A program made the translations under genes and the position numbers. Under the pieces are notes generated by a model, which did not search any database, was not told the origin of the DNA, and worked only from the letters and a program-made list of their open reading frames with translations. Below are positions 1-7,047 of a DNA stretch of 12,417 nt, piece by piece. The DNA is taken from NCBI GenBank assembly GCA_947440895.1, contig CANETO010000021.1:1-12417 (forward strand). The letters run 5' to 3'. The first letter of the stretch is position 1; the number at the start of each line of letters is the position of its first letter. This DNA is from Planctomycetaceae bacterium (GTDB lineage Bacteria > Planctomycetota > Planctomycetia > Pirellulales > UBA1268).

Positions 1-1118
1 ATGGCGTGCTGTCGTTGGCCGAGGTGCGCGATGTCGCCCTCGCCCGCGTGCAGCGGCCCGATGATGCCGCCAAGCTGATCTCGGAACTGGGCTGGCGCGA
101 CTACTGGCAGCAGGTGTATGCCGTGGTGGGGGACCGGATCCATGTGCCGATGGAATCGCCGGCACAGAACTCCCGCATGCCGGCAGTGGACGCGATGCCG
201 CCGGACGTGCTCGGGGCACAGACTGGGATGCACTGCATCGATGCGTTCGTGGAAAAACTCCATCGCAGCGGATGGCTGCACAACCATGAGCGGATGTGGC
301 TGGCATCATGGCTCGTGCATGTCCGCGGCGTACGGTGGCAGGTGGGGGCCGACTGGTTTTTGTCGCACCTCATCGACGGTGACCCGGCCAGCAATCACCT
401 TTCGTGGCAATGGGTTGCCGGCACGTTCTCTGCCAAGCCCTATATTTTCAACCGCGAGAATCTGGAGACGTTTACGGACGGAGTCCACTGTAAGCCGTGC
501 GGCCTCCGGGGATTTTGCAGCGTCGAGGGATCGTATGAAGAACTCGCGGCCCGCTGGTTCGTTGCAGAACCATCGACGCCTCGGGCACCGCTCCGGATTC
601 GTCCGCAGCCGGCCATCGCCATGACGCACGCCGCGACTGGCCAGGCCCCACCGGCATCGAGGCCGCTCGTCTGGCTCACGCTCGACTCAGTGGCGGCCAC
701 GAGTCCGGCGGCTGCAGCCCATCCGGAGGCACCGCGGATCTTTCTGATCGATCCGGAGTGGATCGCCACGGAACGTCCCTCGCTCAACCGGCTGCTCTTC
801 CTGTTTGAATGCCTCGCCGACGTGCCCCGCGTCGAGGTGTTTTTCGGCGATCCCAGGCACTCGATACACGAGCGGGCGCGGGCCCACGGCTGCGATGGTG
901 TCGTGCTGGCCGAAACGCCCTGCCCGAGAGTCCGTCGCACAGCCGCAGCCATCCAGACGGTGCCTGCAGACCCTGCGGCAGATGGGGCATCGCTCCCGGT
1001 GGTGACGCTCCCGTGGCCACGCTTCTGCGATCGCTCGAAGGTCAAGGACCTCGGCCGGTTTTCCCGGTATTGGCAGCAGGTGGGCTCCTCGGCCATGAAG
1101 CCGACTCATACCTCATGA
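1..1118 (+). CDS. Photolyase/cryptochrome-like FAD-binding protein, 5' truncated by window edge
   Basis: This is the 3' part of a gene running in from the left; the frame is open from base 3. The GTG at 6 is internal, because it lies inside a conserved G-V-L-S-L-A-E-V-R stretch. Numbering from that codon, residues 1-157 are a photolyase FAD-binding domain. It shows ELGWRDYW (27-34), MWLASWLVHVRG (97-108), DWFLSHLIDGDPASN (116-130), WQW (134-136) and KPYIFNREN (144-152). The IDGDxAxN element matches the FAD-binding loop of class I photolyases. A Cys cluster follows (C162, C165, C171; spacing CxxC then C). Residues 219-340 then resemble the Rossmann-like antenna domain that normally lies at the N-terminus of photolyases: PLVWLTLD at 220-227, IFLIDPEW at 245-252, FFGDP at 279-283. 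The tail is KDLGRFSRYW (347-356). The role is probably light-dependent DNA repair or blue-light sensing; the substrate cannot be judged. It converges on the pseudouridine synthase gene. Confidence 0.85.
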   Translation, partial: GVLSLAEVRDVALARVQRPDDAAKLISELGWRDYWQQVYAVVGDRIHVPMESPAQNSRMPAVDAMPPDVLGAQTGMHCIDAFVEKLHRSGWLHNHERMWLASWLVHVRGVRWQVGADWFLSHLIDGDPASNHLSWQWVAGTFSAKPYIFNRENLETFTDGVHCKPCGLRGFCSVEGSYEELAARWFVAEPSTPRAPLRIRPQPAIAMTHAATGQAPPASRPLVWLTLDSVAATSPAAAAHPEAPRIFLIDPEWIATERPSLNRLLFLFECLADVPRVEVFFGDPRHSIHERARAHGCDGVVLAETPCPRVRRTAAAIQTVPADPAADGASLPVVTLPWPRFCDRSKVKDLGRFSRYWQQVGSSAMKPTHTS

Positions 1119-1124
1119 ATGAGG
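1111..1124. terminator. Short inverted repeat between convergent genes
   Basis: CCTCA-TGAA-TGAGG forms a 5-bp stem with a 4-nt loop. It spans the TGA stop of the photolyase-like gene and lies 13 nt beyond the stop of the convergent pseudouridine synthase gene. There is no T-tract on either side. It could be a weak bidirectional terminator, but the stem is short and may be chance. Confidence 0.2.
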
Positions 1125-1137
1125 CCGCTGCACGTGG

Positions 1138-1857
1138 TCACGGGATCAGCATTTCGGCCCAGCAGGGCGGCTCCGCCCTGACCTCGACCGGCCTGCCGTG
1201 GCGGGGATGCGGAAACACGAGCCAGGTGGCGTGCAGCGCGAGCCGCGGGGCCGCCCGCCCGGTCAGTGGCCCATAGAGTCGGTCGCCGATGATCGGCATG
1301 CCGAGCCACGCCAGATGCACCCGGAGCTGATGGGATCGGCCGGTGATCGGCTCCAGCTCCAGGAGCGACCAGTGCTTCCCGGGCGAGGGCGAAGACGGGA
1401 GCAGCCGCCACCTCGTGGTCGCTGGCCGCCCCAGGATTGGATCGACCCGGGATCGGGGCGGCCGTGCCGGATCGGCTGCCAGCGGCAGGTGCACGACCGC
1501 TTCAGCCCGGTCTGGCACGCCATGCACGACCGCTTCATACCGCTTTCGGACCGTGCGATCCTCGAAAGCCCGGCCAAGCGCAGCCCGCGTCTCGTGCGTG
1601 CGTGCCAGCACGAGCAGGCCCGAGGTGTCGCGATCGAGGCGATGTGCCGCTTCCAGCGGGCCGTACTCCCCTTGCAGCCGCCATGCCACGCAGGGTGGAT
1701 CGAGCGGTGTCCGAGCAGGAACGCTCGGCATACCCGCGGGCTTGTCGACCACGATCAGGTCCGCATCGGCAAAGACGACGCGGACCGAGCTGTTGTCGGA
1801 GGTCGCTGCCGCGAGCGGCAGGCAGGCCGCATCCCCCGGAGTCGGTGGCCACGTCAC
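1138..1857 (-). CDS. RluA family RNA pseudouridine synthase
   Basis: This 239-aa enzyme should isomerise specific uridines to pseudouridine in rRNA and/or tRNA in the cytoplasm. The hallmark HRLDxxTSG motif is present (H72 to G80), with the catalytic Asp at D75. Family elements flank it: VVDKPAGMPS (36-45), KRYEAVVHG (105-113, conserved Tyr107) and PITGRSHQLRVH (170-181). IIGDRLYG (189-196) and LHATWLVFPHP (208-218) complete the catalytic core. The protein is short and has no S4 domain, which makes it look more like E. coli RluA/TruC than RluC/RluD. The exact target site cannot be assigned, so no symbol is given. The start is GTG in a GTGA overlap with the stop of the upstream pseudoprotease gene, preceded by GGGG at a 6-nt spacing. 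It is the last gene of the leftward operon and the only clearly non-exported product there. Confidence 0.93.
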   Translation of the reverse strand: MTWPPTPGDAACLPLAAATSDNSSVRVVFADADLIVVDKPAGMPSVPARTPLDPPCVAWRLQGEYGPLEAAHRLDRDTSGLLVLARTHETRAALGRAFEDRTVRKRYEAVVHGVPDRAEAVVHLPLAADPARPPRSRVDPILGRPATTRWRLLPSSPSPGKHWSLLELEPITGRSHQLRVHLAWLGMPIIGDRLYGPLTGRAAPRLALHATWLVFPHPRHGRPVEVRAEPPCWAEMLIP

Positions 1858-4061
1858 AAGAGCCCCAACGCTTCGACCCAGGCGGCGAGAACGGCGGCAG
1901 GCACCTGCCCGCCCGGCTCCACCGGCAGCGTCCCCGCCGCAAAGCCTGCCTCATCCAGGCGTCGGCGGTCGACCTCGATGCGTGCAGGCAGCGTCCCCGC
2001 CGCGGTTGCTTCGGCCGAACTGCCAAAGAGCGCCCACCGCGATCGGCCCGGCTCGGCTGGTTCGATCGTGGCCTGCCGCGGCAGTGCCGAGTCGATGAGA
2101 GCCGTACCCCGTACGACTGGTCCGAGCGCCTCGGCCACCAGCCAGGCAAACGCCCCCCCTGCCCCACGGCCTACGACGGCGATCCGCGCCGGGTCGATGG
2201 CCTGCTTGGCGGCGAGCGTGGCCACGGCCCGCTTGATGCCGGCGATATCCTCCCTGCCCCAGCGTTGCGGATCGGTCGATCCGGGCAGGATCACAGCCAC
2301 GCCATGCCGCGCCGCCGCGGCCTTCCAGACTGCGGCCTGGGATTCATCGACCGGGCCACGCGGCAGGTCGAGAAAGATGAGCACGCCCAGAGGATCCTGG
2401 GGCGACGCTGCCGGCAGGACAACGAGCGGCGGCTGAGCCACTTCGGCAGCTTCGAGGCGTTCGACCTTGGCAGCATCGGCGACCGGCAGGCCTGGGCCAG
2501 CTTGTGCCGGAGCAAATGCCGGCATCTGCTCGATCAGATCGGCTGGCAGATCGGCTGGCATCGCGGCCACTTCGACGGGAATCGTCTGCTGCGTGCCGCC
2601 ACGGGAAACGACGAGACCGATCGAGCGTCCCACGTCCGTTCCCGCCACCAGACCGGTCAGCGTGGCCGCCGATTCGATGGGCACTTGATCCCCCGCTCCG
2701 GCCGTATCACCGTCCGCCACCGGCGGCACGAATGCTTCGATCTGATCACCGGCCACGATTCCAGCCTTTGCGGCGGGACTGCCGGCCCAGATCCAGGCCA
2801 CCGTCACCGGGCCCGGTCGGGCGTCGCGAGCCGCCGACCGCGCCGGCACGATGCCGAGCATCGGCCGCCGCCAGCGTGGGAGCGAGGAGACCAGTTCGAC
2901 CTGCATGTCGATGCGCTCCGGCCGGGCTGGCTGCTGCGGGTTCGGGCCGCCCAAGTGAGCCTCACCATCGCGTGGCGGAGCACTCCCGTCGCGGTTGGGC
3001 AGGCTGGCGGGGGTCCGCTCCACGGTGAGGGTCATCCGGTCGCCCGCGTAGTGCGGCGCGAGCAGGTGGCGGAGTTCCGCGATCCGGGTCACCGGGCGGC
3101 CATCCGCCGCGACGATCAGGTCGCCCGCCCGCAGTCCGGCCTTCGCCGCCGGGGAGCCCGGACGACAGGTGGCGATCCTGGCCTCTCCCGTCAACGGATC
3201 CCGCGTGCTGTATCCGATGCCGAGCACGCCCGGTGCCAACGTCTCGCCGTTCTGGAGCCGTGGCAGCACGCGGGCGATGTCATCGAACGGCACCGCGAAG
3301 CCGATGCCGGAATCGTAGAGTTCGGTCCCCAGATTCATGCCCGCCGTGTCGGCTGGCAGCGGTGCGAGAATCCCGATCGCTCGGCCTTGGATGTCGACGA
3401 GCGGGCCGCCGTAGTTGGCTGGAGAGATCGAGGCGTCGGTCTGCACCGAACGGCCCCACGACCGGTTGGTGGCCGACAGGATGCCAACGGCCACGCTTGG
3501 AATGGCGACGTTCCAGGCGCGGCCCACCGCGATCGTCCACTGGCCCACGGCTAGCTCACTCCGCGGCACCCACTCAGGAACCGCCGCTAGCGCGGGATCA
3601 TCCAGCGAGGCGTCATCGATCCGTAGCAGGACGAGTCCACGGGCCAGATCGCGGCCCACGACCCGTCCCACCCGACGCTGAACCGACGCCTCCTGCCCGG
3701 GCAGGGTGCTAGGCGTGGCCGCAGGCAGCATGACGATTGCCTCGCGGGCATCCTGGGGTACGGCAAACGACGTGGTGAGAATCCAGCCCCCCTTCGCCAC
3801 GATGACGCCGGTGGAGGGACCGCTCGCGGGGCTGGCCTCTGCCGAAGACGTGAGCGCTGCCTCCGAGACTCCGGCCGTTTCGATCCGCACCACCGATGGG
3901 GCCACTCGCTCCACGGCGGCCTGGATGGCAGCCTCCTCCTCGAACGCGAGGTCCTCCGTGGCAGCCATGGAGACGGAGATCGAGCCAGTCGTCGCCATGA
4001 CCAGCCACAGCCAGAGCCACTTCCCGTGTCGCGGCAATGCCGCTGCGTGCCGAACCATCAT
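1854..4061 (-). CDS. Secreted HtrA-like pseudoprotease with two PDZ domains and a degenerate alpha/beta-hydrolase domain
   Basis: This is a 735-aa exported protein with a signal peptide at about 1-33 (WLWLWLVMA core, SMA cleavage). Residues 45-270 follow an S1C trypsin-like domain, but all catalytic positions are changed. The TNNHVV position reads TTSFAV (F99 for His). TDLAL reads RGLVL (G142 for Asp). NPGNSGGP reads SPANYGGP (Y217 for Ser). Two PDZ domains follow at about 278-350 (GSPAAKAGLRAGDLI) and 400-498 (GSPAAKAGIVAGDQI). Residues 545-735 look like an alpha/beta hydrolase. The nucleophile elbow is GRGAG (631-635), with G633 in place of Ser, and Q719 sits where a catalytic His would be expected. 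The protein is therefore probably a binding or scaffold protein, not an enzyme. The start at 4061 makes an ATGA overlap with the upstream stop and has GGAGG 5 nt upstream. An adjacent ATG at 4058 is nearly as good. The ATG at 4100 is less likely. Confidence 0.9.
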   Translation of the reverse strand: MMVRHAAALPRHGKWLWLWLVMATTGSISVSMAATEDLAFEEEAAIQAAVERVAPSVVRIETAGVSEAALTSSAEASPASGPSTGVIVAKGGWILTTSFAVPQDAREAIVMLPAATPSTLPGQEASVQRRVGRVVGRDLARGLVLLRIDDASLDDPALAAVPEWVPRSELAVGQWTIAVGRAWNVAIPSVAVGILSATNRSWGRSVQTDASISPANYGGPLVDIQGRAIGILAPLPADTAGMNLGTELYDSGIGFAVPFDDIARVLPRLQNGETLAPGVLGIGYSTRDPLTGEARIATCRPGSPAAKAGLRAGDLIVAADGRPVTRIAELRHLLAPHYAGDRMTLTVERTPASLPNRDGSAPPRDGEAHLGGPNPQQPARPERIDMQVELVSSLPRWRRPMLGIVPARSAARDARPGPVTVAWIWAGSPAAKAGIVAGDQIEAFVPPVADGDTAGAGDQVPIESAATLTGLVAGTDVGRSIGLVVSRGGTQQTIPVEVAAMPADLPADLIEQMPAFAPAQAGPGLPVADAAKVERLEAAEVAQPPLVVLPAASPQDPLGVLIFLDLPRGPVDESQAAVWKAAAARHGVAVILPGSTDPQRWGREDIAGIKRAVATLAAKQAIDPARIAVVGRGAGGAFAWLVAEALGPVVRGTALIDSALPRQATIEPAEPGRSRWALFGSSAEATAAGTLPARIEVDRRRLDEAGFAAGTLPVEPGGQVPAAVLAAWVEALGLL
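2537..2560. repeat. 12-bp tandem duplication inside the 735-aa pseudoprotease gene
   Basis: GATCGGCTGGCA occurs twice head to tail. On the coding strand it gives PADLPADL (residues 502-509) in the linker between the second PDZ domain and the hydrolase-like domain. It is probably a simple slippage or duplication event in a flexible linker. Confidence 0.75.
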
Positions 4062-5110
4062 CGTTTCCTCCCGGCTGCCGGCCGCGGTCCAAGATCGCAC
4101 TCCACGATGGCACCGCCGCGGACGACCGAGAGCCGCACCGCGTCCCCTTCTGCCACCGCCGAGAGCGCCTGTTGCACCGCTGCCCGTGAGGCCACAGATC
4201 TGCCTCCGACGGCGATCACGAGGTCATCGGCCCGCAGCCCAGATCGCGCCGCCGGTGAGTCGGCGGCGACGGTCTCGATGAACGGCGGGGTGCGGTCGAG
4301 CAGGTCGGGCACCAGCACCAGCCCGAGCGCAGCCGGGTCGAAGCCGGGCCCCGTGGGTTCCTTCCCCAGTGAGTCGGTGCCGGACGGCGTGCTGCCCGAG
4401 ATGATCTCGGCGTAGCTACTGGCAATCGCTTCGGCGGGGATCGCATAGTTGAGCCAGATGCCACTCCCGGAGGCGCGAAGTTCCTTGCCGAGCATGCCGA
4501 CCAGGCGACCACGCCAGTCCACGACCGCACCGCCAGGTGAACCGGGGTTGTTGGTGGTGCAGTCGAGGATATAGACCGCGCCGCGGTACGGCACTTCATA
4601 GCTGCCGCGACGGGCCTCGAGTGGCACGAGGGCCGACACCACGCCGTGCTGGGCGCTGACCCGCTCGTCGCCCACCGCGACTCCGAAGAGATTTGAGAGC
4701 GCGAAGATTCGTGTTCCAACCGGCACCGGATCGGCGGCGGCCAGAGTGAACGACGGCAGTTCTTCGGCCTCGATCGCGAGCACGGCGAGTTCGCGCTGCG
4801 GATCCACGCCCTGCAACGAGGCCCGGTACCGTCGGCCGTCGTCGAGCACGCAATCGAGTTCCTCGGCATCGAGCACCGTGCTCAGCACAGTGATGATGTG
4901 CCCGGACGGCGAGACGAGAATGCCTGTTTGATAGGCCTCCAGTCCGCGCACACCGCCGGCGCCGTGGATCTTCACGACCTTTCGCGCCGCGCCGGCGATC
5001 GTTTCCTGCGGTGATGCGGCAGCAGCCCGGCTGCCGTCGCTGGCCAGACCACCACCGGCCAGAAAGCCGATCACCATCGCGATGACTGCCCGTCGGATCC
5101 GTCGGATCAT
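4058..5110 (-). CDS. Secreted HtrA/S1C-fold pseudoprotease with one PDZ domain
   Basis: This 350-aa exported protein has a basic N-terminus (RRIRR) and a hydrophobic signal segment to about residue 23. Residues 36-235 follow the HtrA trypsin-like fold: TGILVSPSGHIIT (62-74), DDGRRYRASLQGVDP (90-104), VVDWRGRLVGMLG (196-208) and NYAIPAEAI (221-229). The catalytic triad is gone. The TNNHVV position reads TVLSTV (S77 for His), TDLAVL reads RELAVL (E107 for Asp), and NPGNSGG reads NPGSPGG (P192 for Ser). S191 is one residue off and has no His or Asp partner. A PDZ domain follows at about 260-340 (DSPAARSGLRADDLVIAVGG, 284-303). It is probably a periplasmic binding or regulatory paralogue of the intact protease encoded just upstream. 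The start ATG overlaps the upstream stop (ATGA), with GGGAGG 6 nt before it. Confidence 0.9.
   Translation of the reverse strand: MIRRIRRAVIAMVIGFLAGGGLASDGSRAAAASPQETIAGAARKVVKIHGAGGVRGLEAYQTGILVSPSGHIITVLSTVLDAEELDCVLDDGRRYRASLQGVDPQRELAVLAIEAEELPSFTLAAADPVPVGTRIFALSNLFGVAVGDERVSAQHGVVSALVPLEARRGSYEVPYRGAVYILDCTTNNPGSPGGAVVDWRGRLVGMLGKELRASGSGIWLNYAIPAEAIASSYAEIISGSTPSGTDSLGKEPTGPGFDPAALGLVLVPDLLDRTPPFIETVAADSPAARSGLRADDLVIAVGGRSVASRAAVQQALSAVAEGDAVRLSVVRGGAIVECDLGPRPAAGRKR
4064..4072 (-). promoter_or_regulatory. Shine-Dalgarno site setting the start of the 735-aa pseudoprotease
   Basis: The coding strand reads GGGAGGAAA, with GGAGG ending 5 nt before the ATG at 4061. This favours 4061 (or the adjacent 4058) over the far-upstream ATG at 4100, which would extend 43 nt into the previous gene and add a non-signal-like leader. 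Confidence 0.7.
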
Positions 5111-7029
5111 GGACCGCCTCCCGGCAACGCCTGGGGCCCAGCGGCTGTTGCGATGCCACCGGACGTGTCTCCTGCCGCCTCGAGCACCACCTTCTCCACC
5201 AGAAATTCACCAAAGAGTTCATTTCCGTGTCGCACCACGATCCTGCCGGGCATACCCGGCAGGAGTGCCTCGCCGCGATCCGATTGGCCGGCTGTGAACC
5301 GCACTTCGCACGGATCGGCATCCGGTGCCGTCCAGAGGTCGATGCCGGTCACGAATCCGTCATTCCCCACGGTGAAGCGGGCCTCGACACCCGCCACGGA
5401 CGACTCCAGCATGTCGACCAGGCGGGGGCCGCCGGCCTCTCCAAACGAACGGGGATCGAGGGGCACCATGCCCCCGTAGCTGGTGCGGCCGAGCGGTTCA
5501 GGCCCCTCACGCAGCAGCCGCCTCCACACGAGCAAGCTCGCCAGCATGCCACCGCTCCCCGGCGGGCTCGGGTTTGTGTCCAGTTCGCCGGTGGCATCGA
5601 CCCGCGTCGTGCCGGTGGGAAGATCGATGACCCCCTCCGTGTCGGAGAGTTCGATCCGAAAGCCCTCGCCCGTGGCCAGCCGGCCGGACAGCACCCACCG
5701 GCTTCCCTGCGGAGCAGCGAGCCCCTCGATGGCGATCAGCCGGGCGACGCGGTCGCGTTCCACCGTGTTGAAGTGGTGGTTGGTGAAGCCACGACGAGAT
5801 TCATAGACGGCCTTCACGACGTCGGGCAGTGTGGCCCGAGGCTGCGGCTCATCTGAGGGCCGTGGACGACCATCGTTCCCGGGCTCGCCGCCCTCTTCGG
5901 GCACGCCGGGGCCACCATGCCCAGGGGGGCCAGGGAGGCGAGGGGGCAGCGGCGGCTGTCCGGCGGACTTTTTCGGCTTCCCCTCGACGATGTTCGATAA
6001 CTCCGCGGCGGTATGCACGCTCGCCAGTCGCACCACAAGCTCTTCTCGGCGGCCGCCCCGTCGATACACCAGCGGAACCTGCCAGCCCGCTGGCAGCGTG
6101 CCCAGCACGTTTTTGAAGGCATTGACGGTCCGCACGCTGCGGCCTGCGAGCGACACGATCTCGTCGTCATACCGCAGCCCGCGTTTCCAGGCATCGGACG
6201 ATTCGAGAATGTCCGACACCACGACGCGACCATCGGCACTCGTTGCCACCGTCGCTCCCAGCGTGGCATGGTCCACGAGGCGACCCCCCTTGAGGAGTCC
6301 GAGGAAATTCCGGAGTTGATTGGAGGAAATGGCATAGCCGACGCCCACGTTGACACGGCCCCGTTTCTCAAATGACGCCCTGCCGTTGACGCCGATGAGC
6401 CGTCCTTGCGCATCGAACAAGCCGCCCCCGGAGTTGCCCGGATTGATCGCCGCATCAACCTGCAGACAGTCGGCATATTCGAGAATCGTGCCCGCGGGAA
6501 ATTGGTAGCGTCGCGTGCCCGACACGATGCCGGCGCTGATCGACGGCTGGAAGTCGGTCGCCAGCAGAAAGGGATTCCCGGCGGCGAAGCAGAAATCGCC
6601 CACCTCGACATCGTCGCTGTCGGCGAACTCGGCAGCGGGAAAGTCGTCCCGGCCTAGCAGTTTGATGAGCGCCACGTCGCCCGTCGGATCGAGGCCCACC
6701 AGCACGGCGTCGTAGAGTCGACCATCGGCAAGACCACACTTCATCGCCACGCCGGCTGGTTGCACGACGTGAAAGTTGGTCAGCGCATAGCCGGCGGGGC
6801 TGATCAGCACCCCCGATCCCCCCCCTGCCTCACCAGCAAAGATGGCGACAGCGGTGGCCGCTGCCCGCTGCATGACGTCGATTCGCTGCTGTTGGGCCTC
6901 GAGCACCGCCGGTGCCACATCGCCCGCGCGGACAGTCGCCCCGACGATGGCGACAAGTCCCGCCAGGCAGCAGGCATGCACGCGTGCGGTGCGTCTCAGG
7001 ACTGTTGGTGATCTGGCCATCCCCTGCAT
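5107..7029 (-). CDS. HtrA/DegP-like S1C serine protease with PDZ and an extra C-terminal domain
   Basis: This 640-aa exported serine protease has a signal peptide over about residues 1-35 (CCLAGLVAIVGATVRA). The trypsin-like domain spans about 50-245 with an intact triad: H87 in TNFHVV, D118 in TGDVALIKL and S200 in NPGNSGGG. A PDZ domain lies at about 258-337 (WKRGLRYDDEIVSLAGRSV). A Pro/Gly-rich linker follows (350-400). The C-terminal domain (about 401-620) is one I cannot name. It contains DPCEVRFTAGQSDRGEALLPG (572-591 region) and EFLVEKVVLEA, faintly like beta-rich LolA/LprG-type tails. The likely role is envelope protein quality control or regulated proteolysis. The ATG at 7029 lies 18 nt after the previous stop, with AGGAGAAGG 8 nt upstream; the ATG at 7020 is an alternative. 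It is the only apparently active enzyme of three consecutive protease-fold proteins. Confidence 0.93.
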   Translation of the reverse strand: MQGMARSPTVLRRTARVHACCLAGLVAIVGATVRAGDVAPAVLEAQQQRIDVMQRAAATAVAIFAGEAGGGSGVLISPAGYALTNFHVVQPAGVAMKCGLADGRLYDAVLVGLDPTGDVALIKLLGRDDFPAAEFADSDDVEVGDFCFAAGNPFLLATDFQPSISAGIVSGTRRYQFPAGTILEYADCLQVDAAINPGNSGGGLFDAQGRLIGVNGRASFEKRGRVNVGVGYAISSNQLRNFLGLLKGGRLVDHATLGATVATSADGRVVVSDILESSDAWKRGLRYDDEIVSLAGRSVRTVNAFKNVLGTLPAGWQVPLVYRRGGRREELVVRLASVHTAAELSNIVEGKPKKSAGQPPLPPRLPGPPGHGGPGVPEEGGEPGNDGRPRPSDEPQPRATLPDVVKAVYESRRGFTNHHFNTVERDRVARLIAIEGLAAPQGSRWVLSGRLATGEGFRIELSDTEGVIDLPTGTTRVDATGELDTNPSPPGSGGMLASLLVWRRLLREGPEPLGRTSYGGMVPLDPRSFGEAGGPRLVDMLESSVAGVEARFTVGNDGFVTGIDLWTAPDADPCEVRFTAGQSDRGEALLPGMPGRIVVRHGNELFGEFLVEKVVLEAAGDTSGGIATAAGPQALPGGGP

Positions 7030-7047
7030 GAAAGCCGCCTTCTCCTG

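Noticed and set aside
6..8. GTG at 6 as the true start of the photolyase-like gene
   Set aside because: The frame is open to the left edge and the codon lies inside a conserved photolyase stretch (GVLSLAEVRD), so the gene begins outside the window.
1437..3554. A 705-codon open frame on the plus strand, antisense to the 735-aa pseudoprotease gene
   Set aside because: Its translation is Arg/Pro/His-rich with no recognisable motif or signal. The opposite strand has clear domains, a signal peptide and a ribosome binding site. Long antisense frames are expected from codon bias at this GC content.
4062..4100. Upstream ATG at 4100 as the start of the 735-aa protein
   Set aside because: It would overlap the previous gene by 43 nt and add 13 polar residues before the signal peptide. 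The ATG at 4061 has a GGAGG at ideal spacing and an ATGA overlap.
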